Shown: positions 35,238 to 44,291 of the stretch, piece after piece
How the letters are laid out: each line of letters starts with the position of its first letter
Numbering within the stretch: position 1 is the stretch's first letter
Assembly: GCF_009806555.1 (NCBI RefSeq)
Contig: NZ_VUOK01000021.1
Span: forward strand, 62,001-126,000
Direction: 5' to 3'
Source of the DNA: Methylobacterium sp. 2A
GTDB lineage: Bacteria > Pseudomonadota > Alphaproteobacteria > Rhizobiales > Beijerinckiaceae
DNA: 64,000 nt
The notes under the pieces: generated by a model
What the model saw: only the letters and a program-made list of their open reading frames with translations
Told to the model about the DNA's origin: nothing
The model's database searches: none
Made by a program: the position numbers and the translations under genes

Positions 35238-36023
35238 TCACCCCGGTCGATCGTCGCCGGGCAGAGAATGTCGAATCGGCAGCCACCTCCGGGCGCATCG
35301 GTGATGACGGCCTGAACCCTGCAACTCGACGATAGCGGCTACGAGCCCAAGGCCGAGGCCGTTGCCGACGGTGTGACGTGCGGGCTCGGCGCGATAGAAC
35401 CGCCGAAAGACCTGATCACGTTCCGCCGGAGGAATGCCGGGCCCCGTATCCTCGACGGCCAGGATGCAGATCGCGCCTCGCCGCGACACCTCAAGGCGTA
35501 CCAAACCGCACGCCGGTGTGAACTTGACAGCGTTGTCAATGAGGTTGGTCACGGCTTCGAACAGGGGGGCGCGGTCGCCGGTGAGGAACGGAAACGGATG
35601 AGTGACCTCAAGGCAGATCCGGATGCTCTTGTCCTCCGCGATCGGCTCATAAAGCTCGGCGGCCTCCGCCAGGACTTGCGCCACGTCGACTCGCGAAAAT
35701 GCGGCACAGCGATGTTTATGCTGGATCTCGCCGATGCGCAGGACGGCGGTGATGATCGACAGGGTCTGATCGAGCCAGACGAGGCTCTGGTCGATCACCT
35801 CCTCAAGCTCCGCCAGGGAGTGCGCGCCCGTTCGGCTGCGTTCCAGTCGCGCGCGTAGACGCGTCAGGGGCGTTCGGAGATCGTGCGCGATCGCATCGCC
35901 GCCTGTCCCGAAGCCGACCTGATCCGCCATCTTGCGACTGCGCTCGCCCCGGCACCGGCCTGAACGACGGCGCTGCGACGCCCCGACGAACCCGCTCCCC
36001 TTCCTCCAGCGCCGACCGAACAA
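35238..36023 (-). pseudogene. Sensor histidine kinase fragment (HisKA-HATPase), broken at both ends
   Basis: A minus-strand frame with H-box DAIAHDLRTPLTRLRARLER, N-box TNLIDNAVKFTP, G1 VEDTGPGIPP, F-box VFRRFYR and G2 GNGLGLGLVAAIV. Upstream of the H-box the residues are Arg-rich and unrelated (the sensor and HAMP domains are missing). After ELQG a single-base shift moves the usual ending (AVITDAPGGGCRFDILCPA) into another frame. No membrane segment and no partner response regulator nearby. I regard it as inactive. Confidence 0.75.
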
Positions 36024-36227
36024 TCCCGATCCACACGCGTCAGAACAGACGCGCGATCCCGCGCGCCATCAGCCCAAAACGCAACGTACGCCGATGCCCG
36101 ATGAATAAGTCGGGCTAATAGTGATGCGCCGCAGGCCTCTGGCCGTCTGCGTGCGTCATCCGCCCCCTTAGGACGGACTGGTATCACCGATGTGAAAAGC
36201 GGCTTGCAGTCAGGGCGAGCGCAATTT

Positions 36228-37352
36228 TCAGACAGTGAATTTTTGCGAAAGTTGCGCTTCGAAGTCGGAGATCGTGCGGAGTTGCGCAAGTTTTGGGCAA
36301 TAGTTGAAAGACCAGCGTTGATCGGTGCGCGCGACCTGCTTTCCTCGCAAGCCATCGATGAAGGTGTTGAAGCGCTCTCGTTCGATTGTCATCAGGCGCA
36401 GGGTTGTAGAGCGCGTGAAATCTGCCGGAATGGCGCGCGCCTTCATCGCAGCCACGCCTTCTTGGACTGCCCGAGGATTGTCATCCACGATCAAGGTCGT
36501 GTCCGGGTGAAAGAACGTATCGCGTCCGCCTTTGCTGCGGGTTGAAACGACAGGCAATCCGGCCAAAAGATACTCGATGCTCGCGTACATGGCGCCCTCC
36601 AGCTTTGAGAGACATAAGCCAACGTGAGCCGACGCCATTGCTTCATTCACTTGGACGTGATCCATGAACACGACATTGTCGTCCTCGATTTCGTTGATGA
36701 TTACGTGACCGCGGGGCAGCCCGTGGAGGAATTTATGGAGCTGTGCCTTCTTCAGATCTGGAGACCAGCGACCGAACAGTTTTGTCACATAGGCGCAGCT
36801 TGGCACAAGCCGCGCCAATTCATGCCGCTTTAACGGGACGAGCTGCGCATTATAGATTGCATCGTACGTCCGCGGTCGGTCGACGATCGGGTGGAACATG
36901 GTCTCGTCAACGAACATGTTCTGCGGCGCGAGGTATACGTCGACGCCGAACCTGCGCAGCGACTCTTCTTCCCCCGGCGTGTTCGCCATGACGATCAGGC
37001 GCGCTCGGCGATGGGCTTTGCGAAAACGTCTGTATTGTTGAGCGACTGATAAGGCGAAGGTCGGCCGCTCCAGGCTGTGGGTGACCGCATGAAGGAAAAC
37101 GAATGGCGTCTCGGGAAAGCGCGCGGCGAGGTAGCTTGCAGCCCCGAACGGCCTCGGTTGCGGTTGGGCGCAGAAGATTGGGGGATCGAGAGACAAGAAC
37201 AGGCCCGCGACTTGTAGGTCCCTGGACCATGTGCGCGGTTCTCGAACGAAGCAATCGACCAGGCCGGCGGCTTCTGACAGGACCGGTGTTCCAAAAAGAT
37301 ATGGATTGCGGAGGGCGTGCAAACTGAGCATGCGCGGAAATCCGATCCACAT
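36228..37352 (-). CDS. Glycosyltransferase (GT-B, family 1/4-like)
   Basis: 374 residues. The C-terminal Rossmann half shows the GT-B nucleotide-sugar site: HVGLCLSKLEGAMYASIEYLLAGLPVVSTRSKGGRD, with the Glu-x7-Glu-like arrangement and G-x-P-V-V-x-T. The N-terminal half has FPETPFVFLHAVTHSLERP. The family transfers sugars to lipid, polysaccharide or protein acceptors. GC content is visibly lower than in neighbours, which suggests recent transfer. It stands alone between pseudogenes, so its acceptor is unknown. An ATG 7 codons downstream is also possible. Confidence 0.8.
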   Translation of the reverse strand: MWIGFPRMLSLHALRNPYLFGTPVLSEAAGLVDCFVREPRTWSRDLQVAGLFLSLDPPIFCAQPQPRPFGAASYLAARFPETPFVFLHAVTHSLERPTFALSVAQQYRRFRKAHRRARLIVMANTPGEEESLRRFGVDVYLAPQNMFVDETMFHPIVDRPRTYDAIYNAQLVPLKRHELARLVPSCAYVTKLFGRWSPDLKKAQLHKFLHGLPRGHVIINEIEDDNVVFMDHVQVNEAMASAHVGLCLSKLEGAMYASIEYLLAGLPVVSTRSKGGRDTFFHPDTTLIVDDNPRAVQEGVAAMKARAIPADFTRSTTLRLMTIERERFNTFIDGLRGKQVARTDQRWSFNYCPKLAQLRTISDFEAQLSQKFTV

Positions 37353-37690
37353 ATCCGAGCAGAGCTAAGACCGCACGAGTCGGCGGCTGACGCTCGCACA
37401 AGCTTGAAAAGGACGGGCGAAAGGCAGCCGTGCCTACATAGGCGCACGTGAGATCGATGCTACTAAAAAGTTGTTCACGCTTTATCTGTCCCAGGACTGG
37501 CATCATCGCGAGGCCCAACCTGTTGCTGCTTCGGACGTGCCGCCTTGAGGTGAGCGTTGATGTGCTAGCCGTCCGGACTTATTGGCGCCGCGATGAACAA
37601 CACTTCGCTCGTCGTGGCCGCTCCATGCTCAGTCGATAGTCTTGCCCCGTGACGCCGCGGGCAACTCGAACGTTTCAGATCCACCATACG
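37353..37690. other. Intergenic region, no gene recognised
   Basis: Lower-GC DNA between the divergent glycosyltransferase gene and the mbfA fragment. Short frames show no recognisable protein; probably contains the glycosyltransferase promoter. Confidence 0.4.
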
Positions 37691-37915
37691 ATGCGCGCTA
37701 ACCCAAACCTGACCAGGCGTGAGCTGGCGTTGGCTGTCGCCGACGAGGAGGAGGACGGTCGAGGCTACGATGACTTCGCTCGCGACCTGCAAAACGAACA
37801 GCTCGACGGTGCCCGCATGTTCGGCGACATGGCCGAGGAGGAGACTGAATACTGCCGGCAGCTCATCGATCTGTTGTCGAGCGCTTTAACCCGCACACTC
37901 CGTTGGCGCAGCGGC
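37691..37915 (+). pseudogene. mbfA fragment (ferritin domain N-terminus)
   Basis: From ATG 37691, MRANPNLTRRELALAVADEE...DMAEEETEYCRQLIDLL parallels the first ~65 residues of the intact MbfA at 33132-34088. After LIDLL the continuation (ERFNPHTPLAQRQEPR, corresponding to [16 protein letters not shown]) lies in another frame, and the rest of the gene is missing. A degenerate second copy. Confidence 0.75.
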
Positions 37916-38246
37916 AGGAGCCGCGCCTACACCATCACGCAACTTCGTCAGGCTTGTTCCTCGGCGCGGATTGGGCCGAGGCCGACGGCACATGACCCTG
38001 GTCGTGCGGACGAGTTCGGTGGGATGGCCGGCGACCTTTAGCGGACGCTCGACGGCCAGTCGGTGCCGGTGACCTCGAATAAGGAGGCGCCGTTCGAATC
38101 CAATCGGCTCGACGGCCAGTCCGTGGCGGAGGCCGCCCGGCTTCGCTCGGCGTGAACCGCGCCCGTGAGACTTCCCGATGACAGCGGCAACCGTGGCTTG
38201 GATGGTATGCTCCGGACCGAAGCCGGATTTCGGGAATGCTGCGCCG
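37916..38246. other. Gap with a 14-bp direct repeat, no gene
   Basis: Contains CTCGACGGCCAGTC at about 38049-38062 and 38109-38122. No protein is recognised on either strand; probably decayed DNA upstream of the nuclease-like gene. Confidence 0.4.
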
Positions 38247-39569
38247 ATGCGCCTGATAAATGACACTGGCGCGGAACGCGCCCCCTTGGACGACGCCTGG
38301 ATCGGCAACCTGATCCGGCATTGGCGCGAGGACCCCGGCGCCTCCTACCGGACCTGGTTCCTGTGGGAGGAGCGCATCAAGAACTTCCGCTCGATCCGGC
38401 GCGGCCTCCAGGCGGTCATCGATGAGATCCGGGCCGACGCATTCGGCAACGCCTATCGTGGTTCGTCGCTGGAGACGGTTGTCCACTCCATCGCGGAGCA
38501 GCGCCAGGTCTTCAAGGGCGCCGACCACGCCTTCCTCTGGAAGCCGAAGCTGCGCATCCCCGACATCTACGAGGACCGCACGAACCAGGTCGCGTTCGGG
38601 CGGTTCCTCGACGCCTGCCTGTGCTGCAGCGCCGAGGACGGGGTGCTGTCCGCCATCCACGCGCTCGACCGGCACCGCATCAAGGGGCTGGGCCCGGCCG
38701 CGGCGAACCTGCTGTACTTCCTGCACCCCACCCTCGTGCCCCCGTTCAACACGGCCATCGTGAAGGGCTACAACGCCGTCGCCGGCGCCAACGTGAAGCT
38801 CGGCAAGTGGGACGAGTACCTCGCGATGCGCCGGGGCATCGTCGCCCTCAACGCCGGCCACCGCGGCCTGCTCTCCAACGATTACGGCGCCATCGCGGGC
38901 TTCCTGTTCGACGTCGGGTCCGGGCGATACCCGCTGCCGGAGCGCGACGGGGCCGCCGCGCTCGCCCGCTGGCGCGAGGACCTCGACCGCGTGCGGTCGG
39001 AGGCCGCCGCCACGGCCTCCAAGGCGGCGCTGGCCGCGCGCGAGGCGGACCACACCCACACCGAGGTCCAGGGCTGGCTGCGCGACCTCGGCCTCGCCCT
39101 CGGCTTCGACGTCTGGATCGCGTCGAACGACGGCAACCGCCCCTACGGCTCGGGCCGCCTGTCCGACGGCTGCCTCGACCGCCTGCCCGGGCGCGCGACG
39201 GCGAACGGCTCGGCCGAGACGGTCCGGCTCATCGACGTGATCTGGCTGGACAAGGCGGGCGGCGACGTGGCGGCCGCCTTCGAGGTCGAGCATACGACGA
39301 GCATCTACTCGGGCATCGTGCGGATGCTCGACCTGGCGCTCGGGGTCGAGGGCGGGGCGGCGCGCAACTTCTTCCTGGTGGCGCCCGACAACCGCGAGGA
39401 TGACGTGCGCGCCCAGTTCGCCCGGCCCGCCTTCTCGCGGGTGGCCGAGCTCGACCTGCGCTACCTGCCCTACAGCGAGCTGCGCGGACACAGGGAGTCG
39501 ATCGCCCGTTTCGGGAGCGGCCTGAAGGGCATGCTCGCCATCGCCAAGCCCGTCGGGCGTCCGCGCTGA
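38247..39569 (+). CDS. Predicted PD-(D/E)XK-like nuclease, possibly restriction-related
   Basis: 440 residues from ATG 38247 (an in-frame ATG at 38178 adds a non-coding-like leader). Residues ~130-190 contain a helix-hairpin-helix-like motif (HRIKGLGPAAANLLYFLHP), usually DNA binding. The C-terminal ~170 residues have a nuclease-like strand pattern: RLIDVIWLD followed by AAFEVEHTTSIYSGIVRMLDL, resembling D...ExE/ExK cores, then NFFLVAPDNRED. No methyltransferase is adjacent. I infer a DNA-targeting enzyme or stand-alone defence protein. I do not recognise the family with certainty. Confidence 0.6.
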   Translation: MRLINDTGAERAPLDDAWIGNLIRHWREDPGASYRTWFLWEERIKNFRSIRRGLQAVIDEIRADAFGNAYRGSSLETVVHSIAEQRQVFKGADHAFLWKPKLRIPDIYEDRTNQVAFGRFLDACLCCSAEDGVLSAIHALDRHRIKGLGPAAANLLYFLHPTLVPPFNTAIVKGYNAVAGANVKLGKWDEYLAMRRGIVALNAGHRGLLSNDYGAIAGFLFDVGSGRYPLPERDGAAALARWREDLDRVRSEAAATASKAALAAREADHTHTEVQGWLRDLGLALGFDVWIASNDGNRPYGSGRLSDGCLDRLPGRATANGSAETVRLIDVIWLDKAGGDVAAAFEVEHTTSIYSGIVRMLDLALGVEGGAARNFFLVAPDNREDDVRAQFARPAFSRVAELDLRYLPYSELRGHRESIARFGSGLKGMLAIAKPVGRPR

Positions 39570-39598
39570 GCCCGGTGACCGGTCCGACGGAGCCGACC

Positions 39599-40153
39599 CT
39601 ACCGATTCCGGCGCCATCGCAGTGGCCGGCCGACGTCGCCGCCCCGGAAGCGGAACGTTGGCGGGACGACGACGCCGCACCCGCGCAACTGGATCGGCCG
39701 GGCGCGAGCCACCACGGCCGAATCCGCGCACACACCGGCAACGGCGAGACCGTTCTCGCTTCGGCGGCCGGGAACGCTCGTTTTGCTCCGGACGGTAACC
39801 GGGCCAGTCGGCCGCCGCGCCGCGTCGACCCCGCTCGCCGCCAACCGCGGCCGCGGGGCGTCGTCCGGACCTCGCGGCCCGGCCCCGACCGGGCTCTCGC
39901 CGTCCCAGGGTACCTCGCCCGCGAGGACGGCGAAGCGTCCGTCCGGGAGGTCCGCGAACGGCCTCCGCTCGGCTATAAGCTGGCGCAGCTTCCACCGGAG
40001 CAGCCCGGGCGTGATCCTCTGGAACCGCCCGGTCGCCGCGTCCAGCTCCGCGTCCAGGCCGCCGAGGATCCCCTCCGCCGACAGCGCCCCGCCCATGACG
40101 AGAAGGGCGTGGACCTCCCGCATGAACCGGCGCCAGAACGGCCGTTTCGCCAT
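39599..40153 (-). CDS. Hypothetical protein, possibly the 3' half of a split gene
   Basis: 184 residues from ATG 40153 (MAKRPFWRRFMREVHALLVM). The first ~80 residues are coding-like (LSAEGILGGLDAELDAATGR, then a basic helix); the rest is Arg/Pro-rich and may be untrue. The same frame stays coding-like for 32 codons upstream of this ATG (AEPEPDIAATTGPLPADAVA), back to the TAA that ends the 40250-40828 gene. This suggests one longer gene interrupted by a stop. No family recognised. Confidence 0.45.
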   Translation of the reverse strand: MAKRPFWRRFMREVHALLVMGGALSAEGILGGLDAELDAATGRFQRITPGLLRWKLRQLIAERRPFADLPDGRFAVLAGEVPWDGESPVGAGPRGPDDAPRPRLAASGVDAARRPTGPVTVRSKTSVPGRRSENGLAVAGVCADSAVVARARPIQLRGCGVVVPPTFRFRGGDVGRPLRWRRNR

Positions 40154-40249
40154 CGCCGCGACCGCATCGGCAGGAAGCGGTCCGGTCGTCGCCGCGATGT
40201 CGGGCTCGGGCTCGGCCAGCCCGAGCCGGTCGCCGACGAGGGTCAGCCC

Positions 40250-40828
40250 TTACGGTCGTCCATGAGGCGCAGGAGGGGATAGCGCAGCCAACGCCTCCGT
40301 GAGCGGGTGGCCCGCCCGCTCGCCCCCCTCCTCCAGCCGGGTCGGCAGAGCCCTCAGGAGGGGGTGGACCGCCATGGGTCCGCGTTGGCGCGCCGCCGCC
40401 GCGACCGCGTCCCGCACACGCCCCCGGAAGTCGTTCGCCGCTCGCGCCAGCTTCAGCCCGTGCGCGGTATCGACGAACCCGGTGCGGGCCCGACCTTGCG
40501 GAACGGAGCCCGCCTCGCCCGCCGCGGAAGCGGGCGGCACGCTCCCGGTCGACGGGGCGCCGTCGACACGCACGCGGTCCAGCTTGGCCTGCAGCGCCGC
40601 GACGCGCTCCTCCAGGAGGTCGATCCGGTCCAGGGCCTCGTCGAGCGTAGCCCTCGCCATGGCCCCGCGGTCCTCGGCCGCGACGAACCCCTGCAGACCC
40701 GCCCGGTCCGCCTCGACCCGGCCCAGCTCAAGCAACCCCCGTCCGATCACCGCGAGCCGCCTCTCGAAGGCCTCCGGTAGGTCCGCCCGCGCGATGGCCG
40801 GCCGGGAAGTCGACGTTCGCCCTACCAC
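40250..40828 (-). CDS. Hypothetical coiled-coil protein, possibly the 5' half of a split gene
   Basis: 192 residues. Residues ~20-95 are long charged helices (LDEALDRIDLLEERVAALQA), probably coiled coil; the rest is Ala/Arg/Pro-rich. The TAA stop at 40252-40250 is in frame with the following ORF. Its neighbour upstream is the receiver-domain gene (end 40830, 1 base away), so it is likely co-transcribed with the two-component pair. No family recognised. Confidence 0.5.
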   Translation of the reverse strand: MVGRTSTSRPAIARADLPEAFERRLAVIGRGLLELGRVEADRAGLQGFVAAEDRGAMARATLDEALDRIDLLEERVAALQAKLDRVRVDGAPSTGSVPPASAAGEAGSVPQGRARTGFVDTAHGLKLARAANDFRGRVRDAVAAAARQRGPMAVHPLLRALPTRLEEGGERAGHPLTEALAALSPPAPHGRP

Positions 40829-40829
40829 T

Positions 40830-41204
40830 TCAGGCGGCGAACTTGCGGATCACCGCCTCGATCCTGCGGCGGTCGAAGGGCTTGCCGAGGACCACGCCTC
40901 GCTCCGGGATCCGAGCGGCGTCCCAGGGCTGCGAGGACACCATGAGCAGCTCGATGGGCGGCCAGCGGTCCCGGATCGTCATGGCCATCTGCATGCCGAT
41001 CGTAGAGCCGCGCATGTCCAGGTCTGCGAACACCGTGCGGATGTCGGCGCGGTTCTCCAGGATCTGGAGCGCCTCGGTCACGCTGGTCGCCTCGACGGCT
41101 TCGCAGCCCGCCTGTTCGACGAAGTCGACGAGCGACATCATCAGGATCGGGTCATCCTCGACGACAAGCACGTAAGTCAGGCGTGGGCCTTGGGACTGAG
41201 CCAT
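40830..41204 (-). CDS. Single-domain response regulator (receiver only)
   Basis: 124 residues, a stand-alone CheY-like receiver: acidic pocket VVEDD (Asp17/18), phospho-acceptor Asp61 in TVFADLDMRGS, Thr/Ser in LLMVSSQP, and Lys in LGKPF. No output domain. It starts 5 bases after the kinase stop, so it is the cognate partner of the PAS-HWE kinase. Single-domain receivers of this kind often act in phosphorelays with HWE kinases. Confidence 0.9.
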   Translation of the reverse strand: MAQSQGPRLTYVLVVEDDPILMMSLVDFVEQAGCEAVEATSVTEALQILENRADIRTVFADLDMRGSTIGMQMAMTIRDRWPPIELLMVSSQPWDAARIPERGVVLGKPFDRRRIEAVIRKFAA

Positions 41205-41209
41205 AGGGG

Positions 41210-43003
41210 TTAATGAACCAGCACTTCAGCGAGCGGCGCGCGGAACTCGGCGCGAAGGCCGACAGGAGCGTAATCGAGGGCGGCCACCCGCGTTCCCAGC
41301 AGGCCCATGCGGATCAGCTTCGACCCGAAGCCGCCACGGGTGCTCGGCGGTACCACCGGCGGCCCATCGGTCTCGGCCCAGTCCAACACCAGCGTCGGCG
41401 ATGGATCGGTCTCGGTGCGCCAGCTGATCCGTACCTTGCCGGCTCCGGCCGACAGCGACCCGTACTTGAGCGCGTTGGTCGCCATCTCGTGCAGGAGCAG
41501 CGACAGCGACAGGGCCGCCTGCGGACTGATGTCCAGGTCCGGGCCGTCGAGCGCGAAGCGGTCGAGGTCCGCCTGCATCGCCAGCACGCTCTCCATCACG
41601 CTGCGCATTCGGGCGGCGGCCCAACTCTTCTGAACCAACACGTCATGGGCGCGCGACAGGGCGAGCACCCGGCGCTCGAACGCCTCGACCAAGTGCCGTT
41701 CGGTGACCCCGCGGAGGGTCTGTGTGGCGATGGACTGCACGATGGCCAGGGTGTTTTTCAGGCGATGCGACAGCTCATGGTTGAGGATGTCCTGCTGCTC
41801 TGCGGCACGCTTGCGCGCGGTGAGGTCGGTGACGGTGACGACCGCGCCCACCACCTCTCCGTCGCGGAGCAAGGGAGCGTTGGTGCACGTCACCGGCACC
41901 GGCGTGCCATCCTGCCGGAAGAAGACCGTCTCCTCGGCGACGATCGACGTTCCCTCCCGCAAGGCTCGCACGAAGATGCACTCCTCGGCCGGGAATGCGG
42001 TGCCGTCCTCCCGGTGATGATGCAGCGTCTCGTGCAGGTTCCGGCCCACCAGCTCGTCGGCGGGCCAGCCGAACAGCCGACCGGCCGGCGGGTTGGCCAG
42101 CAGGATCGTGCCGTCAGGGTCGAGCCGGAACACGGCTTCGCTGACGTGATCGGTCACGGAACGCAGGATGTCGGTCTGCTCGGCCAGGGCCCGCTCGACC
42201 TCACGCTGGCTGGTGCGGTCACGCAGGATCTTGAGGAAGCCGATCACCGCGCCGGCCTCGTCCTTGAGCGGCATCAGCTCGCCGTTGGCCCAGAACCGCG
42301 AGCCGTCCTTGCGCAGGTGCCAGCGTTCGTCGATGCCGCGCCCCTGTTCGAGAGCCGCGCGCATTTCCTGCGCGGGGATGCCAGCGGTGCGGTCCTCCTC
42401 GGTGAAGAAGGTCTCGCTGGGGCGGCCGACCATCTCCTCGGCACGCCAGCCCAGGACGTGCTCGGCGCCTGTGTTCCAGGTGGTGATGGTGCCGGACAGG
42501 TCCATGGCGACCATCGCGTAATCGGTCGAACTCTCCACGATCGCGCGGTAGCGGGCATCGCTGGCAGTGAGCGCCGTCTGGGTGTCGCGCGTACCTACAA
42601 CGTCTGAGGTCACATCCTCAACGTAGTGGATCAGGCTCAGCACCTCCCCACCCGGGCCCGTCACCGGCACGGAGAGCGGTCGCCAGTGCCGCTCCACGAA
42701 CACGCCGTCCGGACCCCGGATGTTGTAGTGCTGCACGGCCATGCGGTCCGGCAGGCCGGTCTGGATGGCACGGTCGAGCGAGGCGCGCAGGTTGCGTTCG
42801 CCGAAGGCCTTCGGCGTGGCCGGATCGTCCGGGAAGACCTCGAACAGCGACCGGCCCGTGATCGCCTCGCGCTCGGTCATGGTCGCGCGCAGGTAGGCCT
42901 CGTTGACGCCGATGATCGTGAAGGTGGGGCTATCGGCGGCGAGCAGGAGGTACGGGTTCGGAGTGGCCTCGAACACGTCGTGGGACGGAATGGCAGCCCT
43001 CAT
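41210..43003 (-). CDS. Multi-PAS HWE/HisKA_2-family sensor histidine kinase
   Basis: 597 residues, no membrane segment, cytosolic. Three PAS domains in series occupy about 10-390; the PAC segments include HWRPLSVPV, HLRKDGSRFWANGELM and TCTNAPLL. The dimerisation/H-box ILNHELSHRLKNTLAIVQSI belongs to the HWE/HisKA_2 class (HRLKN), and the ATPase end has NALKYGS and STRGGFGSKL. PAS domains may sense light or redox through flavin, but no clear flavin-binding Cys motif is visible. The receiver downstream is its likely target. Confidence 0.9.
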   Translation of the reverse strand: MRAAIPSHDVFEATPNPYLLLAADSPTFTIIGVNEAYLRATMTEREAITGRSLFEVFPDDPATPKAFGERNLRASLDRAIQTGLPDRMAVQHYNIRGPDGVFVERHWRPLSVPVTGPGGEVLSLIHYVEDVTSDVVGTRDTQTALTASDARYRAIVESSTDYAMVAMDLSGTITTWNTGAEHVLGWRAEEMVGRPSETFFTEEDRTAGIPAQEMRAALEQGRGIDERWHLRKDGSRFWANGELMPLKDEAGAVIGFLKILRDRTSQREVERALAEQTDILRSVTDHVSEAVFRLDPDGTILLANPPAGRLFGWPADELVGRNLHETLHHHREDGTAFPAEECIFVRALREGTSIVAEETVFFRQDGTPVPVTCTNAPLLRDGEVVGAVVTVTDLTARKRAAEQQDILNHELSHRLKNTLAIVQSIATQTLRGVTERHLVEAFERRVLALSRAHDVLVQKSWAAARMRSVMESVLAMQADLDRFALDGPDLDISPQAALSLSLLLHEMATNALKYGSLSAGAGKVRISWRTETDPSPTLVLDWAETDGPPVVPPSTRGGFGSKLIRMGLLGTRVAALDYAPVGLRAEFRAPLAEVLVH

Positions 43004-43126
43004 CGGACAGCCTGCGGAAGCTGCGCCACCTCTCCGGCCCGATCTACGCGAGCAAAGGCGTCGGCCACCCGATCCGGGATGGTGACTTGGCGCTCGTGGC
43101 GACGTGCGCCGGCTGTAGGCGAAGGC

Positions 43127-43252
43127 TCATCCAACGGCCCGCTTCTCCAGGTGCAGGTACGCCGGATTAAATGGAGAAACCCGGAGAAGTTCATCCCGTG
43201 CCTCGATCATCAGGTAGATCATCGCCTGCCAAACGACCGCAGAGGGGACCAT
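43127..43252 (-). CDS. Short hypothetical protein (tentative)
   Basis: A ~41-residue frame from ATG 43252 (MVPSAVVWQAMIYLMIEARDELLRVS...). Coding-like and helical, in lower-GC DNA upstream of the kinase. Too short to be certain. Confidence 0.3.
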   Translation of the reverse strand: MVPSAVVWQAMIYLMIEARDELLRVSPFNPAYLHLEKRAVG

Positions 43253-44096
43253 CCAGGGGGCGGCAAAGGTCTGTGAGCGGTCCCCGTGGCTACGGCCGCT
43301 TCGATCCATCCGCCGTTCGGCTGGCCTTCTCAGCTCGTTGACGGCGAGACAGCCGCAAAGGCGCGGTTACGTGCCCTGGCTCTCGTGGCACGCCCGATGT
43401 CCGTGTCCCCCTGAGCAGCCCTTCACACGGCTAAGCTGATTGAGTGCAGGCCACAGCCGGCTTCCCAGCATCTACGGGACAGCCTGATCCTCCCTGTCCT
43501 TCCACTTCCTAAGCGCGCGGCCGATCCCACCGAACGATCCCCAGCCGAGTTCCCTCCGGACCGTCCGGACCGAGACCCGGTCCTAGATGCCGCCGGGCGG
43601 CGCCGGCCTGGACCGTCTCCAATCCGCCGCCTTCCAGACCCCGTTTCGCGTGACCATGCCCGCCATCCCAAGCCGTCACCGGCATCATGGCCGCGAGCGG
43701 TGAACAAACGGTCGCGTCCCGCCCGCGAACCCCGGTTCGGCGTAGAGGAGGCGCCCAACGGTCACCCGGACCCGTGTAGCGGCATCCCGGAGCCGGCTCC
43801 CGGGCCGAAGGACCCCAACCAACCGGGGGAAGCCCTCCCGGTCGCGTGACGCGTACGCCTAACGTTATCCGTTACGCCTACGCCACGGAGGCGCCGCGTA
43901 CCTCCGGGATGGGTCGCCGCACCCCGGCGCCGGACCGACGTAAGCCCGCCGGCCACCGAAGGCGTAATTCGATGGCCGGGCCCGCCGCGCTACGCAGGTG
44001 CCCAGGACCGGCGATGCGCTCCCGATGGCCTGCGCGACGGGCGCCGCCGCCGTGCGGCGACGCGCGGGATTCGGCCAGGGACAGTGGAGGGAGCCC
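43253..44096. other. 844-bp stretch without a supported gene
   Basis: Frames are Arg/Pro-rich. An A/T-richer patch at about 43855-43885 contains ATCCGTTACG, also found at 24418-24427. Otherwise featureless. Confidence 0.4.
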
Positions 44097-44279
44097 ATGC
44101 TCCTATCGAGGTGCGAACGCCGCGGGCGCACAATTCACGCCGACGCGAAGCGGTGCCCGTGCTGCCACGCCGCCGCCGGAGCGGAAACGCGCCCTGCCCC
44201 GAGCGAGGCCGGCTATTGGATCTGCATGCTCACGACCTCGTGCGCCGTCCTCTGCCGGCTCCTCGTGATCCGCGGGTAG
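44097..44279 (+). CDS. Small zinc-ribbon plus membrane-segment protein
   Basis: 60 residues with GGAGGGAG about 4 bases before ATG 44097. An N-terminal ribbon-like CERRG...RCPCCHAAAGAE pattern is followed by a C-terminal hydrophobic segment with three Cys (YWICMLTTSCAVLCRLLVI). Possibly a metal-binding membrane peptide at the edge of the copper island. Convergent with the DUF4396 gene, 12 bases away. Confidence 0.45.
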   Translation: MLLSRCERRGRTIHADAKRCPCCHAAAGAETRPAPSEAGYWICMLTTSCAVLCRLLVIRG

Positions 44280-44291
44280 GCGCCGCCCGGC

